This document shows positions 1 to 7,127 of a DNA stretch of 37,221 nt, piece by piece. The notes under the pieces were generated by a model that was given only the letters and a program-made list of their open reading frames with translations, had not been told where the DNA came from and made no database searches. Source of the stretch: Gammaproteobacteria bacterium. GTDB taxonomy: Bacteria > Pseudomonadota > Gammaproteobacteria > GCA-001735895. Each line of letters opens with the position of its first letter. The first letter of the stretch is position 1. The position numbers were made by a program, and so were the translations under genes. The stretch lies in contig JAIBDO010000005.1 of NCBI GenBank assembly GCA_024686195.1, forward strand, positions 1-37,221, given 5' to 3'.

Positions 1-264
1 GAACTACTGATGCGCAAATCAGGCATTAACAGGGCCTGGTCCTTTTTGATAGCGGTTAACTGCATCGTGGCATTCAGTGCTATTTACGAAGTACTGGAGG
101 CGATTGCCGCGATGATCGTAAGCCCTGAGCTGGGTACAGCCTATCTGGGTACGCAGGGAGATGAATGGGACGCGCAGAAAGACACTTTCCTCGCTTTTCT
201 CGGTGCCGTGATCGCGATGCTGATCACCTGGCGGTATTGCCGCAACGAGGCGCCAGATGACTGA
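1..264 (+). CDS. DUF2238 (YjdF-like) inner-membrane protein, C-terminal part
   Basis: The reading frame is open back to base 1 (E-L-L precede the first Met at 10), so this is probably the end of a longer gene cut by the window edge. The visible part has a hydrophobic helix (SFLIAVNCIVAFSAIYEVLE), then a conserved-looking YLGTQGDEWDAQKD stretch and a second hydrophobic helix. The GTQGD-WD-Q-D motif after an E-x-x-E-like helix is characteristic of the DUF2238/YjdF family of multi-pass inner-membrane proteins of unknown function, which are about 200 residues long. It ends 9 nt before the 3' end of convergent moaB. The Met at 10 could be a start, but an 84-residue protein would lack most of the family's membrane segments. 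Function unknown. Confidence 0.7.
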   Translation, partial: ELLMRKSGINRAWSFLIAVNCIVAFSAIYEVLEAIAAMIVSPELGTAYLGTQGDEWDAQKDTFLAFLGAVIAMLITWRYCRNEAPDD

Positions 265-273
265 GCCCCGGGC

Positions 274-795
274 TTACTTCTCGCGCAACCTCGGCATCAG
301 TTCGACCAGGTTGCAGGGCCGCGTGCGATAGTCTAGCTGGCTGCTGATCAACATGGTCCAGGCATCCTTGCAAGCCCCACCGGATCCCGGCAGACAGAAT
401 AAATACGTACCGTTAGCAACCCCCGCCACCGCGCGTGACTGCAGCGTCGAAGTCCCAATAGTCTGGTAAGACAGGCTGCGAAAAGTTTCACCGAAACCAT
501 CGATGACCTTGTCGAGTAGAGGCGTTACCGCCTCCGGAGTGCCGTCACGACCGGTAACACCGGTGCCTCCGGTGGTCAGCACCACGGAGATGGCTTCATC
601 GACTATCCAGCGCGAAACGACCTCGCGAATGCGGTACTTGTCGTCGGGTACGATCGATTTTTGCACGGCATTGTGACCACTTTCGGTGAGCAGACGAACC
701 AGCAAGGCACCCGACTTATCGGTCGCCTCGTCACGCGAATCGGACACGGTCAACACCGCGATATTTAACGGAATGAAATTTCGCTCTTCACTCAT
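274..795 (-). CDS. moaB: Molybdopterin adenylyltransferase-type protein MoaB
   Basis: A 173-residue protein of the MoaB/Mog family, which adenylylates molybdopterin before metal insertion by MoeA, in the cytoplasm. Diagnostic stretches are LNIAVLTVSDSRDE near the N-terminus, VVLTTGGTGVTGRD (the pterin/nucleotide loop), GFGETFRSLSYQTIGTS, LQSRAVAGVANGTY and FCLPGSGGACKDAW; the length and C-terminal LDYRTRPCNL resemble E. coli MoaB closely. The ORF track extends 14 codons upstream, but that extension overlaps the neighbouring DUF6494 gene, and the family starts at MSEERNF, so I use 795. The gene follows DUF6494 by 7 nt, probably as one transcript, divergent from tupA. In tungsten users MoaB is the usual isoform in place of MogA; that it serves tungstopterin here is inferred from the neighbours. 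Confidence 0.93.
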   Translation of the reverse strand: MSEERNFIPLNIAVLTVSDSRDEATDKSGALLVRLLTESGHNAVQKSIVPDDKYRIREVVSRWIVDEAISVVLTTGGTGVTGRDGTPEAVTPLLDKVIDGFGETFRSLSYQTIGTSTLQSRAVAGVANGTYLFCLPGSGGACKDAWTMLISSQLDYRTRPCNLVELMPRLREK

Positions 796-802
796 GATGG
801 CT

Positions 803-1003
803 CTAGTACTTGATTTCATCTTCAATCGACAGGCCACCGTCGATCAAATCACATTCCAGGGTTATCTTAACCGGCACCGGGCTGCCGTCGAGCTGCCCAT
901 CCTGGTCGGCCTGGTTCAGCGCACGCTCAATCTCGCGTTGCGAAGTGATGCCCACTTTCTTCAAAAATTTACGTATCGACATGTTCAGGGCTTCTTCGTC
1001 CAT
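803..1003 (-). CDS. DUF6494 family small protein
   Basis: A 66-residue cytoplasmic protein starting MDEEALNMSIRKFLKKVG and continuing into an acidic, helical N-terminal half and a short beta-like C-terminal part (VPVKITLECDLIDGGLSIEDEIKY). This matches my memory of the short DUF6494 family, whose function is unknown. The track's 118-residue version begins far upstream in low-quality sequence; the internal ATG at 1003 is preceded by a clear ribosome-binding site (GAGGAAAC), so that start is chosen. It is first in a two-gene unit with moaB, 7 nt apart, which suggests a link with cofactor work, but nothing in its sequence shows a metal or nucleotide site. Confidence 0.8.
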   Translation of the reverse strand: MDEEALNMSIRKFLKKVGITSQREIERALNQADQDGQLDGSPVPVKITLECDLIDGGLSIEDEIKY

Positions 1004-1035
1004 TGTTTCCTCGGCTGACTTGACATGAGACCCTG

Positions 1036-1065
1036 ATTCTAACCGTTTTTGCCGATTCGACCCAA
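1036..1065 (-). promoter_or_regulatory. Candidate sigma-70 promoter for DUF6494-moaB
   Basis: Read on the minus strand there is a -10-like TAGAAT (1036-1041, 5 of 6 consensus) and a poor -35-like TTGGGT (1060-1065, 3 of 6) with an 18-nt spacer. Transcription would start near 1029, about 26 nt before the DUF6494 start. This lies in the 137-nt divergent gap shared with tupA. No convincing promoter was found for tupA. Confidence 0.35.
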
Positions 1066-1140
1066 TCACTATTCGACGCCATGCTTGATGGGTTGCTACA
1101 CTTCCGATCCTGCAGTTAACTACGGACACCAATTCGCCCA

Positions 1141-1962
1141 ATGTTTCGTCGATTATCACGGTTACCGATTGCCTTACTGGTCACATTACTCGCTTCCACT
1201 CCGCTTCAGGCTGCTGATCCGGCATTAAGACTGGCGACGACCACCAGTACCGCCAATTCCGGATTGATGGACTTCCTGCTACCCCGATTCACCGCGGTAA
1301 CGGGATTCGAAGTGCACTTGATCGCGGTCGGCACCGGCAAGGCCCTGCGTCTCGGACGCGAAGGCGACGTCGACGCCGTGCTGGTGCATGCACGCCAGGC
1401 TGAAGACAAATTTGTCGCGGATGGGTATGGCGTCGATCGCGCTGACGTCATGTATAACGATTTCATCATCGTCGGCCCCGAATCAGACCCGGCCGGTGTC
1501 GCCAGCAGCAACTCGGTTGCCGAGGTGTTCCGTAATATCCACGCCAGCAAACATCCGTTTATCTCCCGCGGCGATGACTCCGGGACCCACAAACGCGAAC
1601 TGATTCTGTGGCAGAGCGCAGCAAAAAACCCGGGCGGCAGCTGGTATCGTGAAGTCGGCCAGGGCATGGGTAAAACCCTGCAAATTGCCAACGAGGTAGA
1701 CGGATATACCATAACCGATCGTGGCACCTGGCTCGCCTACCAGTCCAAGCTTGATATCAAACTGCTATACGCAGATGACCCGCCACTTTTCAACCCTTAC
1801 GGAATTATCGCGGTCAATCCGGCTCGACATACAGACGTCAACTACAAAGGCGCCAGTAAACTGATCCAGTGGATGATCTCACCCGAGGCGCAGAAAATGA
1901 TCGGTGAATTCAAGATCAGGGGACAACAACTGTTCGTGCCGTCAGCGGTTAGCGGCAACTAG
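1141..1962 (+). CDS. tupA: Tungstate ABC transporter, periplasmic binding protein TupA
   Basis: A 273-residue secreted binding protein that captures tungstate in the periplasm and delivers it to TupBC. Residues 1-24 form a Sec signal peptide (RRLSR, then a hydrophobic core, cleavage near LQA-AD). The mature N-terminus carries LATTTSTANSGLMDFLLP, the TTTST-SGL oxyanion motif of TupA proteins, followed by G-x-G-KALRLGREGDVDAVLVHAR, FISRGDDSGTHKRE and YTITDRGTWLAY, all typical of TupA rather than ModA or WtpA. It heads a five-gene run (tupA-tupB-tupC-mobA-mobB). The start has no obvious Shine-Dalgarno sequence, but the signal peptide fits this ATG. Specificity for tungstate over molybdate is inferred from family and from the aor operon nearby. 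Confidence 0.92.
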   Translation: MFRRLSRLPIALLVTLLASTPLQAADPALRLATTTSTANSGLMDFLLPRFTAVTGFEVHLIAVGTGKALRLGREGDVDAVLVHARQAEDKFVADGYGVDRADVMYNDFIIVGPESDPAGVASSNSVAEVFRNIHASKHPFISRGDDSGTHKRELILWQSAAKNPGGSWYREVGQGMGKTLQIANEVDGYTITDRGTWLAYQSKLDIKLLYADDPPLFNPYGIIAVNPARHTDVNYKGASKLIQWMISPEAQKMIGEFKIRGQQLFVPSAVSGN

Positions 1963-1964
1963 CT

Positions 1965-2666
1965 TTGGATATCCTGCTGGCTAGTTGTGCCGAGGCCTTT
2001 CGCTTGCTATTCAGCGGCGATCCCGAAATCTGGGAAATCATTGCGATTTCGTTCCGCGTATCCAGCCTCGCTATTTTGTGCGCAGTCCCCCCCGCCCTGG
2101 TCATTGCGTTTTCGCTCGCTTATGGCAATTTCTTCGGTCGACGTTTGTTGATTCTGCTGTTCAACACATTCCTATCGGTGCCGGCGGTGGTCATCGGCCT
2201 GACCCTGTTCATCGTATTGTCGCGCCAGGGGCCACTCGGCGACTTCAAACTGTTGTTTACGCAGACCGCTATGGGTTTAGGTCAATTTCTGCTGTGCCTG
2301 CCGATCCTGGTCTGTATGGTGCATGTTGCGCTGCAAGCTGCCGATCGCGCGGCCTGGGAAACTGCTCGCACGCTGGGCGCGAGTCGAGTGCGGGCGTTTT
2401 TCACCGTGCTCTTTGAAATTCGCTTCGGGTTGATGGCCGCATTGCTCGCCGGCTACGGGCGCATCATTTCAGAAGTCGGCGCGTCGATGATGCTGGGCGG
2501 AAATATCGCCCATTACACGCGAAACATACCGACCGCGATTGCGCTCGAAACCAGCAAAGGCGCTTTCGCCGAGGGCATAGCGCTGGGCATCGTCCTGTTA
2601 TTTCTCGCCTTGATGGTCAATGCACTGTTGCAGTACGTACAGGGAAAAGGCAGTATCAACCCATGA
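1965..2666 (+). CDS. tupB: Tungstate ABC transporter permease TupB
   Basis: A 233-residue inner-membrane permease with about five or six hydrophobic segments. It contains the binding-protein-dependent permease EAA-type loop (AWETARTLGASRVRAFFTVLFE), which contacts the ATPase. The segments FNTFLSVPAVVIGLTLF and GRIISEVGASMMLGGNI are typical of TupB/WtpB proteins. The start appears to be TTG at 1965, only 2 nt after the tupA stop, without a strong ribosome-binding site, so it is probably translated by coupling. The end overlaps tupC by 4 nt (ATGA). Confidence 0.9.
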   Translation: MDILLASCAEAFRLLFSGDPEIWEIIAISFRVSSLAILCAVPPALVIAFSLAYGNFFGRRLLILLFNTFLSVPAVVIGLTLFIVLSRQGPLGDFKLLFTQTAMGLGQFLLCLPILVCMVHVALQAADRAAWETARTLGASRVRAFFTVLFEIRFGLMAALLAGYGRIISEVGASMMLGGNIAHYTRNIPTAIALETSKGAFAEGIALGIVLLFLALMVNALLQYVQGKGSINP

Positions 2667-3379
2667 TTGAAACCCTCAACATCGGCTTTCGCAACATCGC
2701 CAAACGCTATGGCAGTAACCTGGTGCTGGATGGCGCCAGCATCGATATCAGCAGCCACAACTGCATTGTCATCACCGGCAAAAATGGCGCTGGCAAGACG
2801 ACACTATTGCGCATCATTGCCGGCCTGGAGAAACCAGACAGTGGTGACATCCTGATCGACGACGCAGATGCTGAACCCTGGCGCAAGCAACGCAAACGGC
2901 TGTTGAAGTCGGTGATGTACCTGCACCAGCAACCTTACATGCTGTCCGGCAGCCTGCGCCGCAACATCGAATACGCTGCGCGCCTGAACCCGGGCATCGC
3001 AGATCGTGCCGCCAGCGTTACCAGGGCGATTCACTGGGCCGGGCTCGAGGGCCTCGAAACACAGTCTGCCACTTCCCTGTCGGGTGGTCAGAAACAGCGA
3101 GTGGCGCTGACACGTGCGCGCCTGCGCGACCCCCAGATTCTGCTACTCGATGAGCCCACTGCCAATCTGGACAATGAAAGTCGAGCACGCACTTTACAGA
3201 TGCTGCGTGAATTCTGCGCCAGTGGCACGGCCATCGTCATTGTCACCCACGACCCTGAAGTGTTTGATGAACTGGCAACGCACAAACTGCAATTGCTGGA
3301 TCACCGCATCCACACTGAAACCGGTAGCAGCCCGGATGTCATCGAGCTGGAATCGGCACGCCATTCCAGGCAGCGATGA
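2663..3379 (+). CDS. tupC: Tungstate ABC transporter ATP-binding protein TupC
   Basis: A 238-residue cytoplasmic ABC ATPase powering tungstate import. Visible motifs are Walker A GKNGAGKTT (about residues 39-47), the Q-loop region YLHQQPYML, the signature LSGGQKQR (about 139-146), Walker B ILLLDEPTANLD (about 159-170) and the switch histidine in IVIVTHDPE. It lacks the C-terminal TOBE/Di-MOP oxyanion-sensing domain seen in some ModC proteins, so no built-in substrate regulation is visible. It overlaps tupB by 4 nt upstream and mobA by 4 nt downstream, so expression is coupled to guanylylation of the cofactor. Confidence 0.92.
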   Translation: MIETLNIGFRNIAKRYGSNLVLDGASIDISSHNCIVITGKNGAGKTTLLRIIAGLEKPDSGDILIDDADAEPWRKQRKRLLKSVMYLHQQPYMLSGSLRRNIEYAARLNPGIADRAASVTRAIHWAGLEGLETQSATSLSGGQKQRVALTRARLRDPQILLLDEPTANLDNESRARTLQMLREFCASGTAIVIVTHDPEVFDELATHKLQLLDHRIHTETGSSPDVIELESARHSRQR

Positions 3380-3969
3380 GCATCGATCTGGATGACATCA
3401 CCGCGGTCATACTCGCGGGCGGAAAGGGTCGGCGCATGGGTGGCCAGGACAAGGGTTTGATCGAATTTGATGCAAAGCCGCTGGCGGCCATTCTGGTCGA
3501 GCGACTCAGTCAGCAGGGCGTTAAAATTGTCATCAACGCCAATCGCAACCATGACCGCTATCGACAATTCGGCCATCCGGTTATCACCGATACGCTCGAA
3601 GATTACCAGGGACCCCTGGCCGGTTTCGCCAGCGCGATGGCCGCGGTCGACAGCCGCTTTATTCTGACGCTGCCCTGCGACGGCCCTTTGCTCAGCGACG
3701 ATTACGTGGCTCGCTTCATCGCGAACTACAGGGCCCGCGAAGCGCCGGTTCAGGTTGCATTCGATGGCGAACGCCTGCAACCTGTGCACGCCATGATAGA
3801 GGTAGACCTGTTACCCAGTCTCAACCAGTTCCTCGACAGCGGTGACCGCAAGATCGATCGCTGGTATGCCCAGCATGATTATGCGCGGGTTGATTTTTCC
3901 GATTGTGCCAACATGTTCCGTAACATCAACACCCCTGCCGACAAGGACTCACTGCAGACCGATTCATGA
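3376..3969 (+). CDS. mobA: Molybdenum/tungsten cofactor guanylyltransferase MobA
   Basis: A 197-residue cytoplasmic nucleotidyltransferase that transfers GMP from GTP to the metal-pterin, giving the guanine dinucleotide cofactor. The N-terminal signature VILAGGKGRRMGGQDKGL is the GTP-binding loop. INANRNHDRY, LEDYQGPLAGFASAM and TLPCDGPLLSDDY (with the metal-binding Asp) follow in the usual order, and the length is normal. It overlaps tupC and mobB by 4 nt each. Oddity: AOR-type tungsten enzymes known so far bind bare tungstopterin without a nucleotide, so MobA probably serves other Mo/W enzymes of the cell, such as formate dehydrogenase-type enzymes, and not AorB; this is inference. Confidence 0.92.
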   Translation: MSIDLDDITAVILAGGKGRRMGGQDKGLIEFDAKPLAAILVERLSQQGVKIVINANRNHDRYRQFGHPVITDTLEDYQGPLAGFASAMAAVDSRFILTLPCDGPLLSDDYVARFIANYRAREAPVQVAFDGERLQPVHAMIEVDLLPSLNQFLDSGDRKIDRWYAQHDYARVDFSDCANMFRNINTPADKDSLQTDS

Positions 3970-4490
3970 TCAGCACCATACCCATACTCGGTTTCAGCGC
4001 CTACAGCGGCACTGGCAAGACCACCCTGCTGCGCCAGATTATTCCCGCACTGAAAAAGCGTGGCCTGCGCGTTTCGGTGATCAAACATGCACATCACGAT
4101 TTCGATCTCGACTTCCCGGGCAAGGACAGTTACGAGTTGCGCAAATCCGGTGCCGATCAGACCGTGATCTGCACCATGACGCGAATGGCGACCATTACCG
4201 AGTTTGCCGACCCGAGCGATGAGCCCGATCTGCAACAAATCATCGCATCACTCGACATGAGTCGCGCCGATATCGTGCTCGTCGAAGGCTACAAGGGCAT
4301 TCATTTCCCCAAGATAGAATTACACCGGGCAGCGCTGCGTAAACCCTACCTGCATGAGAAGGATGACTCGGTGATTGCCATCGCCTGCGATGCGCCATTG
4401 CCTGCCGCGGTATCCATTCCGGTACTCGACATCAACGATATCGAGTCAATCGCAACTTTTATCTACGACGATTTCTACCGCAAGCAATAG
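3966..4490 (+). CDS. mobB: Molybdopterin-guanine dinucleotide biosynthesis adaptor MobB
   Basis: A 174-residue P-loop GTP-binding protein that assists MobA. The Walker A motif SGTGKTTLL sits at about residues 14-22. The sequence VSVIKHAHHDFDLDFPGKDSYELRKSGA is the MobB family hallmark, and ADIVLVEGYKGIHFPKIEL contains the Walker B-like region with the conserved VEGYK. It ends the tupABC-mobAB run; the next gene is convergent, its stop only 28 nt beyond the mobB stop. Confidence 0.93.
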   Translation: MISTIPILGFSAYSGTGKTTLLRQIIPALKKRGLRVSVIKHAHHDFDLDFPGKDSYELRKSGADQTVICTMTRMATITEFADPSDEPDLQQIIASLDMSRADIVLVEGYKGIHFPKIELHRAALRKPYLHEKDDSVIAIACDAPLPAAVSIPVLDINDIESIATFIYDDFYRKQ

Positions 4491-4517
4491 CTCGACAGAC
4501 AATCATTCGAGTACTCG

Positions 4518-5555
4518 TCAGGATGCCTGTCCATTATTCTGCCTGGCAGGGCTCAGCTCTATCGATTGATCCCAGATACGCTCCCAGAACAGAGGCAATC
4601 TGCTGAGATCCAGAACAACATCGAGTTGTTCGGGTATCACCGGCTGCGCGTGGGGATTGCTGATTTCACCAACCTTGAAGCGAAACACGTAATCTGGCTC
4701 AACCCCTATACGCAAATCGTTGATGACGATATCGTCCTGTAAACGGGTGACCGAGTATATCCCACGCGAAAACCACTGCAGACGCTGTAGCGGCCAGTAG
4801 TCCTCGATCCCGTTAAGCAACTCGAGCTCGCTGGGGTAGTAACTGAAGCGGATGTCATTGGTCGCGTCCAGCAGCGAGTACCAGGCCTCATAGTATCCGT
4901 TGTCAGCCATGACTACCGCTCGCCAAAGAAGCGAGTTGAAGGGTGCCGGTGAGGTGTGAATCCTGTCGTACTCGATGTTCTGCACTTGCAGCGCCGATTT
5001 GAAATTGTGCTCCGCCGTAAAACTCGCTGGCACCGTCCATGCCAGGTACAACGAACTGACAACCAGGCCAACAGAATTCGCCAGGTGGCCACCATTATGC
5101 TCGCGTGACATGACCAGTGCGGTAATGACGCCGACCAACAGCGGCACTGTATATAGCGGATCGATAATGAAAATCGTCGACCAGGACACTGGCATGTTAC
5201 TGATGGGCCAGAAAATCTGCGTGCCATAAACGGTAAAACTATCCAGCAGGACATGGGTCGCAAAGACGAGATAGACCAGCAGCATCCAGCGAGTTCTATG
5301 CTCGCGCAACGAAGGATGGATCCTGTTGATCAGCCACACCAGCAGGGGTGTCACCAGCGCCAGCATCAACAGCGAATGGCTGGCCGAGCGATGGTAGGTG
5401 AAATCCTTGACAGCGTCGCCCAGCGACACTAAAACGTCCAGATCCGGCAGGGTACCGGCAATCGCCCCCCACAGCATCGCCCGGTTACCGATCTTGCGCC
5501 CGAGAACTGCTTCACCGACGGCAGCGCCAAGCGCAATTTGAGTCACTGAATCCAT
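4518..5555 (-). CDS. DUF457 / YdjM-like membrane-bound metal-dependent hydrolase
   Basis: A 345-residue protein beginning MDSVTQIALGAAVGEAVLG, the standard opening of the DUF457 (YdjM) family. Conserved polar motifs lie between hydrophobic helices: GTLPDLDVL, YHRSASHSLLML and THVLLDSFTVYGTQIFWP. The His/Asp residues are thought to bind metal within the membrane-embedded domain. At least four or five transmembrane segments fill the N-terminal 200 residues; the C-terminal 150 residues are soluble and beta-rich, with several tryptophans. In E. coli ydjM is LexA-regulated, but I saw no LexA site here. It is convergent with mobB and unlikely to be part of the tungsten pathway. Substrate unknown. 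Confidence 0.82.
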   Translation of the reverse strand: MDSVTQIALGAAVGEAVLGRKIGNRAMLWGAIAGTLPDLDVLVSLGDAVKDFTYHRSASHSLLMLALVTPLLVWLINRIHPSLREHRTRWMLLVYLVFATHVLLDSFTVYGTQIFWPISNMPVSWSTIFIIDPLYTVPLLVGVITALVMSREHNGGHLANSVGLVVSSLYLAWTVPASFTAEHNFKSALQVQNIEYDRIHTSPAPFNSLLWRAVVMADNGYYEAWYSLLDATNDIRFSYYPSELELLNGIEDYWPLQRLQWFSRGIYSVTRLQDDIVINDLRIGVEPDYVFRFKVGEISNPHAQPVIPEQLDVVLDLSRLPLFWERIWDQSIELSPARQNNGQAS

Positions 5556-5726
5556 CGCTGATTACCCTGGCATTATCGTGAATGAGTGTGCGGTTTAGCT
5601 GGCGTTAATATCTTACAGCATTGTTTTTACGTCACAGCGTTTGTTTCGGATCTCCGGGAGAAATTGGCGCGCTTTTAGTGCGATCTGCTCGGCTCATAGA
5701 CAAACCCCTGATTATTGTCAAGATCG

Positions 5727-5743
5727 CGAAAGCATTGCTTTCG
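5727..5743. repeat. 17-bp palindrome upstream of the DUF302 gene
   Basis: CGAAAGCATTGCTTTCG is a perfect 8-bp inverted repeat around a single central base. It lies just upstream of the candidate promoter of the DUF302 gene, about 70 nt before the start codon. Its compactness and position suit a binding site for a dimeric regulator; as RNA, a 1-nt loop would be strained. No regulator is identified. Confidence 0.45.
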
Positions 5744-5748
5744 ATCAA

Positions 5749-5776
5749 TTGAATGATTGCGCTGTTACTGGATAAT
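5749..5776 (+). promoter_or_regulatory. Candidate sigma-70 promoter of the DUF302 gene
   Basis: TTGAAT (5749-5754) and GATAAT (5771-5776) are separated by 16 nt and match the -35 and -10 consensus at 4 and 5 of 6 positions. Transcription would begin around 5783-5785, leaving a leader of about 27 nt with a GAGG ribosome-binding site before the ATG at 5812. The rest of the 256-nt gap back to 5556 holds the palindrome at 5727 and nothing else recognised. Confidence 0.45.
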
Positions 5777-5811
5777 TGGACGATTCCATCACTCCTATGA
5801 CGAGGCAAAAA

Positions 5812-6198
5812 ATGAGCTACACGCTTAACAGGTTAATCGAAAAATCGGATATCGATGCGGTAGACGCGCGCACCCGCGAGGCACTCGCCGCGCAGGGTTT
5901 CGGCGTCCTCACTGAAATTGACGTAACCGCAACCATGAAAAAGAAGCTGGATATCGATATGACACCCTATCGCATACTCGGTGCCTGCAACCCGAAAATG
6001 GCTCACCAGGCGATCGGCATGGAACCGCGCGTCGGTGCAATGCTGCCCTGTAACGTGATCTTGCGCCAGATCGATGCAGATGTTGAGGTCAGCGCTATCG
6101 ATCCGGTCGCATCGATGATGGCAATCGATAACGATCAACTCAAAGTTGTAGCCGCGGAAGTGCGGAAACTGCTTGCCGACGTAGTGGAATCGATTTAA
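5812..6198 (+). CDS. DUF302 domain protein
   Basis: A 128-residue protein of the DUF302 family, single compact alpha/beta domain, no signal peptide. Family features are the opening SYTLNRLIEKSDIDAVDARTREALAAQGFGVLTEIDVTATMKKK (a helix then a strand), the core YRILGACNPKMAHQAIGMEPRVGAMLPCNVILRQ, and a C-terminal helix. The GACNP and LPCNV cysteines are commonly conserved in the family. The track starts at a TTG at 5776; I use the ATG at 5812 because it has a GAGG ribosome-binding site at proper spacing and matches the usual family start. The gene appears to be monocistronic. Biochemical role unknown. Confidence 0.85.
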   Translation: MSYTLNRLIEKSDIDAVDARTREALAAQGFGVLTEIDVTATMKKKLDIDMTPYRILGACNPKMAHQAIGMEPRVGAMLPCNVILRQIDADVEVSAIDPVASMMAIDNDQLKVVAAEVRKLLADVVESI

Positions 6199-6211
6199 CG
6201 CCGAAACTTGC

Positions 6212-6261
6212 ACCCTGCGCGGCCGCAACAGAATCATTGCCCATGAACCAGCCCGCAGGGT
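6212..6261 (+). repeat. Inverted repeat downstream of the DUF302 gene
   Basis: ACCCTGCG (6212-6219) and CGCAGGGT (6254-6261) are perfect inverse complements; two more pairs (GG/CC) form if one C is bulged. The 30-odd-nt loop and absence of a following T-run make this a poor intrinsic terminator, though its place 13 nt after the stop codon is suggestive. The rest of the gap to 6407 (about 145 nt) contains nothing recognised. Confidence 0.3.
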
Positions 6262-6406
6262 AACGAGTTCGACAGGCAAAGATACCTGAGGATTATCACA
6301 GCGCAGTAACGGAGGTTGATATTCTCGAACCACTCATTCGGCCTGTCGGCCCGGTTACCTGGTTTAAAACGGAGACCAGCGGATAGAATGGCGACATCAG
6401 GGGATT

Positions 6407-6613
6407 TTATTTATTGTCGACGGGTTGCTCTGTATCGCATTTCACGCAGTTCAACTGGTAGCCCAGCATCGAGTCCCGACCATCCTGCGTCTCGACCCAG
6501 GGTCGACTGACCAGAGGTGGATTGTGGCGCACATGTTGATTGTGGCCACAGTTCAATTCTGCAACCCAGTGGTTCTCCTCATCCTTATGATAATCAACGA
6601 TCGACTGCTTCAT
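6407..6613 (-). CDS. DUF3565 family small protein
   Basis: A 68-residue protein, MKQSIVDYHKDEENHWVAEL, continuing into LNCGHNQHVRHNPPLVSRPW and ending GYQLNCVKCDTEQP. This order of conserved Cys-Gly-His-Gln-His and Cys-x-x-Cys is the DUF3565 pattern, likely a small metal-binding (zinc ribbon-like) fold; metal binding is inferred. The track's start 12 codons earlier is less likely, because family members begin at MKQSI; a modest AGG lies upstream. It stands alone on the minus strand. Function unknown. Confidence 0.8.
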   Translation of the reverse strand: MKQSIVDYHKDEENHWVAELNCGHNQHVRHNPPLVSRPWVETQDGRDSMLGYQLNCVKCDTEQPVDNK

Positions 6614-6748
6614 CGCTAACCTGTTACTCCGGCGACGCCATAAAATCACATCCAGCGAGCGTTGATCCCAACCGCTACTGACGCTCAGTGCCAGGAACCA
6701 GGCTGGGGAAGAATCTTTTACCTGGCCCCGGCCGCTCCGTGGAACGAA

Positions 6749-7027
6749 TTAACTCAGCGCAGAGCTTTCCCAGCCCGAATTATTATCAAGCCATCGTAAA
6801 CTTAACCAATACCACAGCAGGACAGGGACCATCATGCCAACCCAGCTCCAATCATCCATCAGAAAAAATGTTGCCACCCAGCTATGATCGACGAAAAACA
6901 GGGGCCAGGGGATACAATAGACCGAATATACCAGGCAGGCCCAGATCAACAACAGGGCGCCCCTTCTGGTGTTTATGCTCGAAAAGGCAAGAAATACCCA
7001 GATTGGCATATCCTCTGATTTTTCCAT
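6749..7027 (-). CDS. Small hypothetical membrane protein
   Basis: A 92-residue protein with two or three aromatic-rich hydrophobic helices (GALLLIWACLVYSVYCIPWPLFF and WVGMMVPVLLWYWLSLRWL). No family is recognised with confidence. The start may be the Met at residue 7 (MPIWVFLAF) rather than residue 1. Its downstream neighbour on the same strand is DUF3565, 135 nt away; upstream lies the end of the aor operon, separated by a hairpin at 7058. Hydrophobic composition and lack of a competing gene support its being real. Confidence 0.55.
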   Translation of the reverse strand: MEKSEDMPIWVFLAFSSINTRRGALLLIWACLVYSVYCIPWPLFFVDHSWVATFFLMDDWSWVGMMVPVLLWYWLSLRWLDNNSGWESSALS

Positions 7028-7057
7028 AAGTCCAACCGCCCCTGATTGCCCGTCAAA

Positions 7058-7077
7058 TAGGTGTTTTGCAACACCTA
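7058..7077 (-). terminator. Hairpin after moeB, possible end of the aor operon
   Basis: TAGGTGTT and AACACCTA form a perfect 8-bp stem around a 4-nt loop. On the minus strand, the direction of the aor operon, it is followed only by ATTTG, so the T-tract is weak. It lies about 50 nt after the moeB stop, where transcription of the operon would be expected to end. Confidence 0.45.
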
Positions 7078-7127
7078 ATAATAGTCAAACATTCGGAAGG
7101 TTATGGATTTTTTCCGGTAAACAAGCC

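Noticed and set aside
1020-1025. Exact TTGACA in the tupA/DUF6494 gap as a -35 box for tupA
   Set aside because: No -10-like hexamer lies 15-19 nt downstream on the plus strand.
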